NCBI GenBank assembly: GCA_016721245.1
Contig: JADKIQ010000025.1
Span: forward strand, 372,001 to 436,000
Source: Sphingobacteriales bacterium
Lineage (GTDB): Bacteria > Bacteroidota > Bacteroidia > Chitinophagales > JADIYW01
Direction of reading: 5' to 3'
Length of the DNA: 64,000 nt
Both the position numbers and the translations under genes were made by a program. Below, one piece after another: positions 19,623 through 28,997 of the stretch (positions are counted from its first letter, which is position 1; the number at the start of each line of letters is the position of its first letter). The notes under the pieces were generated by a model, which did not search any database, was not told the origin of the DNA, and saw only the letters and a list, made by a program, of their open reading frames with translations.

Positions 19623-21554
19623 TTATTTAGCTGTATCCGAAAGCAGCTGCTGATAATAATCTCGTTTTTGATTATCTTTTTTGTTCCCGTAATAGACGGA
19701 AAGTTGCTGTAGTAATTTTGGATCTCGTGCACCCAATGCTACCGCTTTATCCAGATAAGTGACTGCGCTGTCATCCTTCAGTATCTTTGAATAATATACC
19801 CCAAGATTTAAATACGGATATGGCAAGTTAGGATACAACTTCAAAAACTCCTGATTAACCTTATAACAAACAGACAGTTCATTAACATTAGAGGCGCTTT
19901 GAGCAAAATAAAACAAGGTCATGGAGTCGTTAGGTTGACGTTCGTATGCTCGTTTTAAGTACTTGTAACTTCTGTCAAAAACCTGTTGTTCAAAATATAA
20001 TTTTCCCAGTTCAAAATTAGCATCTGCGTACAATGAATCTAAAGAAATGGCATACCCAAAATATCGTTTTGCACTGTCAGCATTATTTAAATTATAGCGA
20101 AATGTACTGCCCATTTTAAAATAAAATTCAGGATACGCAGGCGCTAAATTGCGTGCCTGGCGATAATAATACAATGCTTTTTCTCCGTAAGCTCTCTTAT
20201 CTTCAGCAATTTCAGATTTTTTACTTTCTGCTTTCAGGTTATTGGCATAAATAAAATTACCCATTACCGAATTATCTAAATTAACAATATCGTGCTCCAT
20301 GAGTGTTATATTATTCTTCCACAAGAAATTCCTTTGAATGGTCATGTATACAAAAGCTGTAAAAAACACCCCGGAAATCAACAATACAATTACGTTAGAT
20401 TGTTTAGCATTAAGCTTCTTTTGAGACTTTAGAATATTGTAAATACCCATCACCACAAAGGCAATAAACCATAAACTGCTCAGCAACATGGCACGTTCGG
20501 AAAACATACCTGTATATGGGATTACTAAATTAGAGTACCAGAATAGAATTGCAAAATATAAGACAATCAGCAAGCCAATTGTTTGTTTTTTAAAATACTT
20601 TACAGCACCATAAACCAATAAAGCAATATGTAATAGAAATGAAATAAATGCCAGTGGTGTAAATAAACTTGTTAACTCAAATACATTGTATCCATAGTAA
20701 AATCTGAGAGGTGCAGGAAAGAACATTACTTTAATATGATAAAACAAAATATTAAAACAAGTACCCAGATGAATCAGTAAATCCTTGTTTTCACTTAAGG
20801 GGTTTTCAAAGAAAGTAGTTTGCCGGTTTGCATCTTTAAATGATACACTCACCGCTCGTAAAATAAATAATACGCAAATAAACAGAAAGAGATAATTCCA
20901 TTTTTTCACCTGCAGGTTCCTTTTAAAAATTGCAGTTATTATAAAAACACCTAAAAAAACAAAGCCTACAATTTTCGACATCAGACAAAGTGCAAAAAAC
21001 AGTAAAGCTAGCAGTGCATATTGCCATTTCCCGGATGGTTTGCTAAAATAGGTATCAGCTGCATATAGAAAGGAGAGCCCGAATAATAAACTTAAAATCT
21101 CATCTCTGTTTTTAAGTGAGGCAAATACCTCTGTATGTATCGGATGAACGGCATAGAGTAAGGTGATAATAAGCGGCAACAAAAAATGCTCCTTATCTAA
21201 CAAATAAACCTTAGTTAAAACAAGATATATGAGTATCAGTGTAATTGCAAAGAAAAGCACATTGAAAAAGTGGCTGATGTGTGGATTCTCGCCAAAAAAC
21301 TCATATTCTAAGGCATAAGTAATCAGGGCAATCGGGCGACTGTCTAATTTAATTCCATCTACAACGGCATACGGATTATCAAAGATTTCCTGAATACCGT
21401 CAACTCCCTTCTGCACGTATTTGTTAGCTGTCACCACATAACCGTCATCCAGTCCGTAGTCATTCTGTATCGTATTGCCATACAACACAAATGCGAGTAC
21501 AATAAGTAAAAAATAAATCCAGTTTTTAGTTGTGTATGCAGCTGCTTTTTGCAT
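19623..21554 (-). CDS. GT-C-like membrane protein with C-terminal TPR domain
   Basis: 643 residues. About ten transmembrane segments in residues 1-420, with an acidic loop after TM1 (DYGLDDGYVV) in the place of the catalytic acidic residues of GT-C enzymes. Residues about 430-640 are TPR repeats (for example ALYYYRQARNLAPAYPEFYFKMGS, AIALDSLYADANFELGKLY-like units). This resembles TMTC/O-mannosyltransferase-type proteins common in Bacteroidota and could be the protein O-glycosyltransferase of the island, the TPR part binding the acceptor; that role is inference. Confidence 0.65.
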   Translation of the reverse strand: MQKAAAYTTKNWIYFLLIVLAFVLYGNTIQNDYGLDDGYVVTANKYVQKGVDGIQEIFDNPYAVVDGIKLDSRPIALITYALEYEFFGENPHISHFFNVLFFAITLILIYLVLTKVYLLDKEHFLLPLIITLLYAVHPIHTEVFASLKNRDEILSLLFGLSFLYAADTYFSKPSGKWQYALLALLFFALCLMSKIVGFVFLGVFIITAIFKRNLQVKKWNYLFLFICVLFILRAVSVSFKDANRQTTFFENPLSENKDLLIHLGTCFNILFYHIKVMFFPAPLRFYYGYNVFELTSLFTPLAFISFLLHIALLVYGAVKYFKKQTIGLLIVLYFAILFWYSNLVIPYTGMFSERAMLLSSLWFIAFVVMGIYNILKSQKKLNAKQSNVIVLLISGVFFTAFVYMTIQRNFLWKNNITLMEHDIVNLDNSVMGNFIYANNLKAESKKSEIAEDKRAYGEKALYYYRQARNLAPAYPEFYFKMGSTFRYNLNNADSAKRYFGYAISLDSLYADANFELGKLYFEQQVFDRSYKYLKRAYERQPNDSMTLFYFAQSASNVNELSVCYKVNQEFLKLYPNLPYPYLNLGVYYSKILKDDSAVTYLDKAVALGARDPKLLQQLSVYYGNKKDNQKRDYYQQLLSDTAK

Positions 21555-21671
21555 TCATTTCATCGTTTTATCGAACAAATATACACTTATCCTTTGATTA
21601 TTATTTTTTGAAAAGGCGGATAATCTTCACACATTTTTTATATTGTGTATGATTTTTAAACATCCGAAAAA

Positions 21672-22181
21672 ATGAACACGAAAAACAAAGAAGAATACCG
21701 CAAATTAGTTTTGTCTCCGTTTTTTAAGGCAGGTATGCTTAAAGTACTACCCATGGGCACAATTGCCGGTTTAAAAATCACCGAACTGGATGATTTGCAG
21801 TGCAAAGTTACCGTACCTTATAAGTATATCAACAAGAATCCCTTTAACACCACGTACTGGGCAGTGTTGGGTATGGCTGCTGAAATGGCCAGCGGAGCGT
21901 TGGTTCAGATGTACACCCATAAATCAAATCCATCGGTTTCCATGTTTGTAACCGGTTGTAATGGCAAATTCCTGAAACGCGCCATTGGCGTTACCACTTT
22001 TATCTGCAACGACGGTCAGTTGATTGCCGATACTATCCAAAAAGCTATTGATACAAAGGAAGCTCAGACGATTAAAAGTAATGTAAAAGGCTACGACAAG
22101 GACCAGGTATTGTTAGTAGATTTTGATTTTGAGTGGAGTCTGAAAGCGAGAAGTAAAAATAATCTCTTTAATTTTTCATAA
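21672..22181 (+). CDS. DUF4442-type hotdog-fold protein (putative thioesterase)
   Basis: 169 residues. The central part (PFNTTYWAVLGMAAEMASGALV) corresponds to the hotdog helix with a conserved Asn/Ala-rich face, flanked by antiparallel strands, the arrangement of DUF4442/PaaI-like proteins that bind or hydrolyse acyl-CoA thioesters. The usual catalytic Asp is not obvious here, so it may bind rather than hydrolyse. Monocistronic: followed immediately by a strong bidirectional terminator shared with the convergent tRNA-Arg gene. Confidence 0.65.
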   Translation: MNTKNKEEYRKLVLSPFFKAGMLKVLPMGTIAGLKITELDDLQCKVTVPYKYINKNPFNTTYWAVLGMAAEMASGALVQMYTHKSNPSVSMFVTGCNGKFLKRAIGVTTFICNDGQLIADTIQKAIDTKEAQTIKSNVKGYDKDQVLLVDFDFEWSLKARSKNNLFNFS

Positions 22182-22215
22182 AAAAAGTCCATAATCTTAT
22201 GACTATGGACTTTTT
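22182..22215. terminator. Bidirectional intrinsic terminator
   Basis: Twelve-bp perfect stem (AAAAAGTCCATA / TATGGACTTTTT) around a 10-nt loop, A-tract on the left and T-tract on the right, so it can work for both the hotdog gene (+) and the tRNA gene (-). Confidence 0.85.
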
Positions 22216-22231
22216 ATTTTGATCTTTTTTG

Positions 22232-22304
22232 TGACCGCGGCACGAATCGAACGTGCGACCGACTGCTTAGAAGGCAGTTGCTCTATCCCCTGAGCTACGC
22301 GGCC
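22232..22304 (-). tRNA. tRNA-Arg (anticodon TCT)
   Basis: 73-nt cloverleaf read on the minus strand: acceptor GGCCGCG/CGCGGTC with one G-T pair and discriminator A, D arm GCTC...GAGC, anticodon stem ACTGC/GCAGT with loop CTTCTAA (anticodon TCT, reads AGA), T arm GCACG-TTCGATT-CGTGC. CCA is not encoded. A -7 box (TATCTTTG) lies about 49 bp upstream. Confidence 0.95.
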
Positions 22305-22352
22305 ATCCTTATGAAATGCCTTGCATTGCTGCAATTTTTCTCAATCGGAGTG

Positions 22353-22385
22353 CAAAGATATCCTTAAATTGATTAATTTCCCAAA
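22353..22385 (-). promoter_or_regulatory. Promoter of the tRNA-Arg gene
   Basis: Minus-strand TATCTTTG at 22353-22360 matches the Bacteroidota -7 consensus TAnnTTTG; a TTTG at 22382-22385 lies 21 bp further upstream as the -33 element. Confidence 0.55.
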
Positions 22386-22403
22386 AAATTACTTTAAAAA
22401 ATT

Positions 22404-23084
22404 ATGTCGGCAGCAAATATACAAATAGAAGATAGCTGGAAAGCAGCACTGATAGAGGAATTTGAGAAACCTTATTTTGCCGAAATCCGCCGGTTTTTAC
22501 AGGAAGAAAAGGCTGCCGGTAAAATTATTTATCCTCCGGGATCCCTTATTTTTAATGCTTTCAACTCCACTCCTTTCGAAAAAGTGCGGGTGGTGATACT
22601 CGGGCAAGACCCCTACCACGGGGCAAGTCAGGCACATGGTTTGTGCTTTTCGGTGCAACATGGGGTAAAACCACCGCCAAGTCTGGTGAATATTTATAAA
22701 GAACTGAAAGATGATGTTGGTTTTGAGATACCCAAGCACGGAAATCTGCAGAAATGGACCGAACAGGGCGTTTTTCTGTTGAATGCTATGCTCACCGTGG
22801 AAGCCAACCAGCCGGCCTCGCACCAGAAAAAAGGCTGGGAAGAATTCACCAATGCTGTCATACAAAAGCTATCCAAAGATAGAAACGGGTTGATTTTTAT
22901 CTTATGGGGTAATTTTGCCCAGCAAAAAGCTGTTTTGATAGACGAAAGCAAACATACCATTTTAAAGGCCGCCCATCCCTCTCCATTTTCTGCTTACAAC
23001 GGATTTTTCGGATGTAAGCATTTTTCCAAAACCAATGAAATTTTGAAAGCTAGAGGAGAAGTGGAGATTGACTGGCAGGTATGA
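22404..23084 (+). CDS. ung: Uracil-DNA glycosylase, family 1
   Basis: 226 residues, normal size. Motif A GQDPYHG with the water-activating Asp69, the uracil-binding segment GLCFSV, the LLNAMLTV strand, a Gly-rich ILWGNFAQ segment, and the leucine-loop motif HPSPFS (His near 191) are all present. It removes uracil from DNA as the first step of base-excision repair in the cytoplasm. Phe instead of Leu inside the HPSPxS loop is a common variant. Stop codon is TGA. Confidence 0.95.
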   Translation: MSAANIQIEDSWKAALIEEFEKPYFAEIRRFLQEEKAAGKIIYPPGSLIFNAFNSTPFEKVRVVILGQDPYHGASQAHGLCFSVQHGVKPPPSLVNIYKELKDDVGFEIPKHGNLQKWTEQGVFLLNAMLTVEANQPASHQKKGWEEFTNAVIQKLSKDRNGLIFILWGNFAQQKAVLIDESKHTILKAAHPSPFSAYNGFFGCKHFSKTNEILKARGEVEIDWQV

Positions 23085-23122
23085 AAGATTGAATTATAAA
23101 AATGTAACTTTGTATATCATCT

Positions 23123-23175
23123 TATAAAGTTGTGCAAAGCCAACCAACAGTATAATGGATTAGCGCAACTTTATA
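23123..23175. repeat. Long inverted repeat upstream of the ORF at 23243
   Basis: Arms TATAAAGTTGTGC (23123-23135) and GCGCAACTTTATA (23163-23175) pair over 13 bp with one G-T; 27-nt loop. No U-run follows, so it does not look like an intrinsic terminator for ung. Confidence 0.6.
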
Positions 23176-23242
23176 GCTTATATAAGTAGGTTAGCGGCAA
23201 TTATATAGTTTCTCTAAAAAATAAACTTACTATTAAAACCAG

Positions 23243-23773
23243 ATGTCAGAAGAAGAAAAAATAAAAGGACTTGCATATTATCAGTTAATAGGTGGAATAT
23301 TTGGTGTCGGTTTATCAATTTGGCTTACTTCAAAAGCTACCCTTATAAATGGTACAGTACTATTAATAATCGTATTGGCTTTCGGATTAAGTTTTTTTTC
23401 GATTTATTGTGGTCAACAATTATTAAAACAGAATTTTAAGCGTGGCTTACAATTATCCCTAATAAATCAGGCTTTGCAAGCAATTAATTTTGCAATGCTC
23501 GGTTATGCATTCAAATTTGATGTCGGATTTCTTCTAGGCGCACATGTTGACCTAACAAACGGCTTCAATCTTGGGCTTGATTTCTCGTTTCCCACTTTTC
23601 AGTTTAATATTAATTCTGATAACAACTCTATAATTGTCGGAATAAACCTTCTTGCATTTTATTTGATTTATCTTATACAAAAACTACAACATCAAATTAA
23701 AACTCACAAGAAAACAGATGAAATGGAAAATGAAATATTAGATTCAGATCTTTTAAATAATAAATCAACATAA
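23243..23773 (+). CDS. Hypothetical four-TM membrane protein, possibly a cassette-borne gene
   Basis: 176 residues with hydrophobic segments at about 10-30, 33-55, 66-84 and 126-146, and a hydrophilic, Lys/Glu-rich C-terminal tail of about 30 residues. No family recognised. It is isolated between two structured inverted repeats (23123-23175 and 23788-23850) and between unrelated housekeeping genes, which suggests a small mobile or laterally acquired unit; that is inference. Start ATG fits the beginning of an amphipathic acidic stretch (SEEEKIKG). Confidence 0.55.
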   Translation: MSEEEKIKGLAYYQLIGGIFGVGLSIWLTSKATLINGTVLLIIVLAFGLSFFSIYCGQQLLKQNFKRGLQLSLINQALQAINFAMLGYAFKFDVGFLLGAHVDLTNGFNLGLDFSFPTFQFNINSDNNSIIVGINLLAFYLIYLIQKLQHQIKTHKKTDEMENEILDSDLLNNKST

Positions 23774-23787
23774 CTGCTGCAAACACT

Positions 23788-23850
23788 GGCTAAGCGCAAA
23801 AGGCAAAAAAAATGTTTAATTTTATTTGCGTTTGCCACCAGCGCCTAGCC
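23788..23850. repeat. Structured inverted repeat downstream of the 23243 ORF
   Basis: GGCTAAGCGC (23788-23797) pairs with GCGCCTAGCC (23841-23850) with one mismatch; inside it GGCAAA (23802-23807) pairs with TTTGCC (23831-23836). Two stacked stems separated by 4-nt bulges and no T-run. Confidence 0.55.
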
Positions 23851-23864
23851 CGAGAATGTTAACA

Positions 23865-24740
23865 TTACTCAATCCTCAGCGACAACATAGAAATAGAACC
23901 CATAGTGAGTTTATCATTAAACAAGGTGATTTTTTCTTGTTTGTCTTTTAGGGCAATCGTATATAACAAGGGCAAGTAATGCTCCGGTGTGGGTACCGAC
24001 AACTGAAAAGCTTTTCCTTTAGCGGCATAATCTATCAGTTGCTGATGTTCATTATTTAAAATTAACTCTTTGAATTTTTCATTGGCTTCTATAGCCCAGT
24101 CAAAACCTCCATTTTGATTTTGCCAATCCAACATCCCTAAATTATGAACGATGTTTCCGCTGCCAATAACCAACACGCCTTTTTTCCTAAGTACTTGTAA
24201 TTCTTTCGCCAGTTCATAATGATATTGCGGCGCTTTGGTATAATCCAGACTCAGCTGTACCACCGGAATATCCGCATCAGGATACAGATTTTTAATCACA
24301 CTCCAGGATCCGTGATCCAATCCCCAGTCTTCATCCAAACCAATGCTCGTTTTTTTAACAGCTTCTTTGGTTGCAGCTGCCAGCTCCGGGCTTCCGGCAG
24401 CCGGATATTGCACATCATATAATGCCTGCGGAAATCCACCAAAATCGTGAATCGTTTTCGGCATATCCATCGCAGTAACAAAAGTTCCCCGCGTTTCCCA
24501 ATGCGCCGACACGCATAAAATTGCCGATGGTTTGGGTAATACCTGCACGCTCTGCTTCCAACCTATGGTAAATTCGTTTTCCTCAATGGCATTCATCGGG
24601 CTACCATGTCCGAAAAACAATACCGGCATCTGCTCGGTAGGTAATAGTTTTTGGGTAAACTGATGCAGTGATTTTAAATCCATACTTTTCGCAATTAAAG
24701 GCAGTAAGGCTAACGAAGCTAAAAATTCTTTTCTGTTCAT
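23865..24740 (-). CDS. LigB-type extradiol dioxygenase (4,5-DOPA dioxygenase/YgiD family)
   Basis: 291 residues from the ATG at 24740 (TTG one codon upstream is disfavoured). Metal ligands of class III extradiol dioxygenases are visible: H46 in FGHGSPMNA, the His in CVSAHWETRG, and LDHGSWSVI; VIGSGNIVHNLG is the typical C-terminal His segment. Family members use Zn or Fe to cleave catechols such as DOPA or remain uncharacterised. The first 20 residues (FLASLALLPLIAKS) are hydrophobic, unusual for the E. coli homologue, and may be a signal or anchor segment. Confidence 0.85.
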   Translation of the reverse strand: MNRKEFLASLALLPLIAKSMDLKSLHQFTQKLLPTEQMPVLFFGHGSPMNAIEENEFTIGWKQSVQVLPKPSAILCVSAHWETRGTFVTAMDMPKTIHDFGGFPQALYDVQYPAAGSPELAAATKEAVKKTSIGLDEDWGLDHGSWSVIKNLYPDADIPVVQLSLDYTKAPQYHYELAKELQVLRKKGVLVIGSGNIVHNLGMLDWQNQNGGFDWAIEANEKFKELILNNEHQQLIDYAAKGKAFQLSVPTPEHYLPLLYTIALKDKQEKITLFNDKLTMGSISMLSLRIE

Positions 24741-24783
24741 CAATTAATAATTTCAGTGCGCTTTCGTTTTGAGCATTAATGCC

Positions 24784-24791
24784 TAAATTTA
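24784..24791 (+). promoter_or_regulatory. -7 box of the DUF423 gene
   Basis: TAAATTTA, 14 nt before the ATG at 24806 and downstream of the alternative ATG at 24779; it therefore supports the internal start. No clear -33 element. Confidence 0.4.
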
Positions 24792-24805
24792 CACAAACTT
24801 TTGTC

Positions 24806-25195
24806 ATGCAAAAAACATTCGGAATTATAGCCGCACTATACGGAGCATTAGCTGTTATACTGGGAGCTTTTGGAGCGCACGCACTAAAAGAAAAATTAGA
24901 TGCGTATCAGTTAGAAATTTTCAATAAAGGTGTGCAATATCAGTTTTATCATGTAATTGCCTTATTTGCAGTTGTTTTTTTAGCAGAAAAAATACAACCT
25001 AAAACACTGACTTTTGCCGGCTGGTTTTTCACAGCAGGTATCTTGTTTTTTTCCGGTTCTCTGTATTTATTAGCAACACGCAGTTTAATGGGTACAGATA
25101 CATTGACACCAATTTTGGGTCCTGTCACACCTTTAGGTGGTTTGTGCTTTATTATCGGCTGGATTTTATTGTTGGTTTCGTTTACAAAACTGTAA
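24806..25195 (+). CDS. DUF423 membrane protein
   Basis: 129 residues, four transmembrane helices, beginning MQKTFGIIAALYGALAVILGAFGAHALK-type sequence; the GAFGAH motif after TM1 is diagnostic of DUF423 (YwdK/YgdD family), inner-membrane proteins of unknown role. An ATG at 24779 would add nine residues that the family lacks and would lie upstream of the apparent -7 box, so the start at 24806 is preferred. Divergent from the dioxygenase gene. Confidence 0.85.
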   Translation: MQKTFGIIAALYGALAVILGAFGAHALKEKLDAYQLEIFNKGVQYQFYHVIALFAVVFLAEKIQPKTLTFAGWFFTAGILFFSGSLYLLATRSLMGTDTLTPILGPVTPLGGLCFIIGWILLLVSFTKL

Positions 25196-25236
25196 TATAT
25201 TAAGTATCTGTTCCACTGATTTACAAGGCTATTGGA

Positions 25237-25244
25237 TAACTTTG
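25237..25244 (+). promoter_or_regulatory. -7 box of the TonB-linked receptor gene
   Basis: TAACTTTG, an exact TAnnTTTG match. The ATG at 25254 would be almost at the transcription start; the ATG at 25263 would give a leader of about 12 nt. Confidence 0.5.
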
Positions 25245-25253
25245 ATTACCTGA

Positions 25254-27812
25254 ATGAATTTTATGAAAAACTATCAAAATTATTTTTTTTCTTTTTACTT
25301 ATTACTTACCACTTTTTACTTGAATGCCCAGCCACCGCAGGGATTCAGCGGCACGTCTCCGGCTATTGGCAGAATTAGTGGTAAAATTGTAGATGCTGCC
25401 AAATCAACGCCACTGGAATATTCTTCCGTTACCATCAAAAATTTAAAAGATTCTACTATTATATTAGGTTCTCTGGTCGATGAAAAAGGATTCTTTGAAA
25501 TTACTAAAATTCCTCTGGGTGCTTATGAATTAACCGTTTCATATGTTGGGTATAAAGACTTCGTAAAAAAACCGGTAATGGTGATTCCGCCGGATAAAAC
25601 AGATGTAAATCTTGGAACGCTTAAAGTGGAAGAAGACGCAAAAATTTTAGAAGAAGTACAGATTAGCGCAGAAAAAAATTTCATGCAGGTAAATGCCGAG
25701 AAAAAAGTATTCAACATGGATAAAAATACTTTATCGACAGGCGGCTCTGCGGTAGATGCTTTGAAACAGGTTTCTGTGGTAGAAGTGGATCAGGATGGCA
25801 ACCTTTCTATGCGTGGCTCCGGAAATTTAAGGGTGTTTATCAATGGTAAACCATCCGGTATCACCGCTGCGAATACAAAAGCAGTGCTGGATGCTATTCC
25901 GTCTTCACAGATTGAAAGCATTGAAGTGATTAACAATCCATCTGCAAAATATGATGCGGAAGGCGAAGTGGGTATTATCAATATTGTTTTGAAAAAGAAT
26001 ACCAAAAGCGGGCTGAACGGAAACGTTACGTTGGGCTATGGAACAAAATATGATGCGAATACGGGAGTAACCATTAATTACCGTAAAAACAATATCAGTT
26101 TATCGACATCTTACAATTTCAGATTTACGGAAAGTTATTACAAAGGCAGCAGCCAACGGTATAATTTCTTTCCCGGACAAACACCTTTTTACCTGAACAC
26201 CAGCGACAGAGGAACTTTTAATAATTTCGCAAATACCATCAACAGCAATATAGACTGGAACATCAAGGAAAAAAACTCATTATCCTTCAGTGTTTTGCTG
26301 AGTGAATCAAATGGAGTAACTAAAGGCAAAGTACATACTGATTTTTTGGATTCCTTAATAGACTACATCAATGCCTATAACCGATACAATGAAACGAAAA
26401 GCCTGAACTGGAATGCAGAATTGAATACTTCCTACAGAAGAACATTTAAGGATAATTCTAATGATCTGGTGATTGCAGGCAACTACGCATACTCAAACAG
26501 AAACTCTACTCCTATTTATACCCAGAAAACAATCGATATTAATAATTCAGAATCAGCAAATACGGATTTACTGCAACGAAATACTAATGACAATATTACG
26601 CACTCCGGATTTGTGCAGGCAGATTATACACAGCCGTTTAAGAAATCAAAATCCAAACTGGAAATCGGCTATAAATTTTCTATACGCGATATAGAGAGTG
26701 CATTATACGGTGATTCCTTAATCAGCAGTACACAACAATATGTCTACGACAGTTCGGTTTCCAACAAATACCGTTTTAATGAAATGATACACGCAGGTTA
26801 TGTTATTTTCGGCGGTGCTGTAAAAAAAGTATTCACCTACAAAGCAGGTGTCCGTCTGGAAAATACGAATATTGACATTAAGCAGCAGGTTGGTAATCAG
26901 GAATACAAACAAAAATACTTTGATTATTTCCCTTCCGCTTCCATGTCGTTCAATTTACCAAAATCTCATTCCTTAAGTTTATCATACAGCAAGCGTATCA
27001 ACCGTCCCGGTGCCGAACAATTGAATCCTTTCGGAAACTACAGCGATCCGTATAATATCCTTACCGGAAACCCGAGAATGAAGCCGGCTTACACGCATGC
27101 ACTGGAGCTTACGCATGTAAAAAATATTGAACTAAAACCTTCTAAAAAAGATTCCACGTTTCAACGCAGTATCTTTTTCAGCACCACCGTTTACTATCGA
27201 TATGCCTACAATGTATTTACACGTTACAGAACAGTGGACAGTATCGGCCGCTCTATCGTTTATTTCGACAACCTGAATGTTGGTCAGAATGTTGGTGCGG
27301 AATTTACAGGTCGTGTAAATGTATTCCGCTGGTGGAATTTTGTACTTTCTGCAAATTTATATCATAATAAAGTGAAAGGAAATGTACCAAACGGCGAAGT
27401 AGATGCTACGACCAACAGCTTTCAGTACAATCTAAGATTAATGAATACCTTCAACATTAATCCCAAAGCATCCATACAATTGATGGTGATGTACAGAAGT
27501 AAAATAAAATTCCTGCAGGGCGAAATCACGCCGATGGTATTTGCCAACTTAGGTTTTAAATATGATTTTCTAAAAAACAACAAAGCGAGTATTGCCATCA
27601 ATGTAAGCGATGTTTTCCATACCCAATACTTTGGAGTAAGTACGGGAGGAAGCAACTTTAGCGGAAATGTAAAACGTTACTGGGAATCTACTGTGGGTAA
27701 TATTGTATTCACATATAGATTTGGCAAATCAGAAAACAAAGGACAATTCAGCAAGCAAAAGAAATCTAACTTTGAGGATAGCGGCAGCGGTGTAGACGGC
27801 GGCGGCGGATAG
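25254..27812 (+). CDS. TonB-dependent receptor-like outer-membrane beta-barrel protein
   Basis: 852 residues. Signal peptide (to about NAQ at 25), a CarboxypepD_reg-like domain (about 37-115, GKIVDAAKSTPLEYSSVTI), a plug domain (about 130-240, with VEVINNPSAKYDAEGEVGIINI typical of the outer membrane protein beta-barrel family 3), then a long barrel ending with an aromatic YRFG strand. Residues after the last strand form a charged, Gly-rich tail. Located in the outer membrane; cargo unknown. No SusD partner is nearby, so it is not a classical polysaccharide utilisation pair. Start could also be the ATG at 25263. Confidence 0.9.
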   Translation: MNFMKNYQNYFFSFYLLLTTFYLNAQPPQGFSGTSPAIGRISGKIVDAAKSTPLEYSSVTIKNLKDSTIILGSLVDEKGFFEITKIPLGAYELTVSYVGYKDFVKKPVMVIPPDKTDVNLGTLKVEEDAKILEEVQISAEKNFMQVNAEKKVFNMDKNTLSTGGSAVDALKQVSVVEVDQDGNLSMRGSGNLRVFINGKPSGITAANTKAVLDAIPSSQIESIEVINNPSAKYDAEGEVGIINIVLKKNTKSGLNGNVTLGYGTKYDANTGVTINYRKNNISLSTSYNFRFTESYYKGSSQRYNFFPGQTPFYLNTSDRGTFNNFANTINSNIDWNIKEKNSLSFSVLLSESNGVTKGKVHTDFLDSLIDYINAYNRYNETKSLNWNAELNTSYRRTFKDNSNDLVIAGNYAYSNRNSTPIYTQKTIDINNSESANTDLLQRNTNDNITHSGFVQADYTQPFKKSKSKLEIGYKFSIRDIESALYGDSLISSTQQYVYDSSVSNKYRFNEMIHAGYVIFGGAVKKVFTYKAGVRLENTNIDIKQQVGNQEYKQKYFDYFPSASMSFNLPKSHSLSLSYSKRINRPGAEQLNPFGNYSDPYNILTGNPRMKPAYTHALELTHVKNIELKPSKKDSTFQRSIFFSTTVYYRYAYNVFTRYRTVDSIGRSIVYFDNLNVGQNVGAEFTGRVNVFRWWNFVLSANLYHNKVKGNVPNGEVDATTNSFQYNLRLMNTFNINPKASIQLMVMYRSKIKFLQGEITPMVFANLGFKYDFLKNNKASIAINVSDVFHTQYFGVSTGGSNFSGNVKRYWESTVGNIVFTYRFGKSENKGQFSKQKKSNFEDSGSGVDGGGG

Positions 27813-27814
27813 CA

Positions 27815-28993
27815 TTATTTATTCCTGCCGAATTTCAACTCCTGTATCAGGGCAATGAAATCTTTATCTTTTGCCCATCCTGCAAAATATAAATCTTTAG
27901 AGATGTAAGTAAAATATTTTACATCAACGAACAATCCCTCTTTTTTAGCTTCTCTTAATGCATCGAAAGTTTCGGCTTTACTGCCTTCTGCTGCATAACA
28001 GCGAGCCATTTGATATTGAGCATAACCGTTGTTGTTTGTCAGCTGCATTGATTTATAAAAATCAGAACGTGCGCCTTTAAAATTTGCCATTTCTATTTTA
28101 CACATCCCGCGGTCTATATAAAATTCTGATTTGTAGTTTACCATGCCTATAGCATTATCAAAAAACTCTAATGCGCCAGTGTAATTTTTTTGTTTGTATA
28201 ATAACTTTCCCAAGTAATAATGTGCGTTTTCATCTTTAGGTTCGAGTTGAATGGCACGTAATAAATCCTGATAAGATTCGTCCAGCTTATCCATATAATA
28301 CCGAACAATCCCTCTGTTTCGTAAGGCTAATTCAAAATCAGGCTTCAATTCTATGGATTTATTGAAATCCGATTCTGCCGTTTTCAAATCAATCAAACTG
28401 GCATTGGCAATATTCTGATTATTATAAGTTGCCGAGCCTTTATTATTATAAGCTAAATAATTATTCGGATCTAACTTGAGTACTCTTTTGAAATCCTTAA
28501 TTGCCATTTCAAATTTATCCACATAGTAATAGCACATTCCGCGACTGTTATACAGATTAATATCGGAATCATGCATGGATATGGCGGCGTTGAAAAAAGG
28601 TAAGGCTTCATTAAATTTCTTCTCCAGCACATACATGTTTGCCATATCCACATGTGCGGCAAAACATCTCGGATTAAACTTTAGTACTAATGTATAATTC
28701 TCTAAGGCTGCCTGGTAATTTTTCAGTTTATAAAAACAATAGGCTTTCCAATACAAGGCGCTGGTATCGTTTTTGTGTGTTTCAAGAAACGTATTAAGTG
28801 TAGAGATGGCCGGCTGATAAAATTTCTGATCAATTTGCTGTCTGGCAAAATCCAGCACAGGATCTGATTGTTTTTTAGCGAATACATCGGTAGAATAGAA
28901 GGAAAAACAAAAAAACAACAGGTAAATAAATGGGGTAAATTTACGATGTAAAAAGAACTCATGCTTCCATGATGACCAATTTAATACTTGCAC
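27815..28993 (-). CDS. Secreted or membrane-anchored TPR-repeat protein
   Basis: 392 residues from the GTG at 28993, whose N-terminus (FTPFIYLLFFCFSFYSTDVFA) is a signal peptide or anchor. About nine TPR units follow (for example ALPFFNAAISMHDSDINLYN, AIKDFKRVLKLDPNNYLAYN), ending near residue 385. An ATG at 29065 is also in frame but would overlap the alpha-galactosidase gene by 68 nt and put a basic non-signal extension in front; the GTG begins 4 nt after that gene's stop and suits coupled translation. Probably a periplasmic scaffold; function unknown. Two bases from the convergent receptor gene. Confidence 0.7.
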   Translation of the reverse strand: MQVLNWSSWKHEFFLHRKFTPFIYLLFFCFSFYSTDVFAKKQSDPVLDFARQQIDQKFYQPAISTLNTFLETHKNDTSALYWKAYCFYKLKNYQAALENYTLVLKFNPRCFAAHVDMANMYVLEKKFNEALPFFNAAISMHDSDINLYNSRGMCYYYVDKFEMAIKDFKRVLKLDPNNYLAYNNKGSATYNNQNIANASLIDLKTAESDFNKSIELKPDFELALRNRGIVRYYMDKLDESYQDLLRAIQLEPKDENAHYYLGKLLYKQKNYTGALEFFDNAIGMVNYKSEFYIDRGMCKIEMANFKGARSDFYKSMQLTNNNGYAQYQMARCYAAEGSKAETFDALREAKKEGLFVDVKYFTYISKDLYFAGWAKDKDFIALIQELKFGRNK

Positions 28994-28997
28994 TTTC

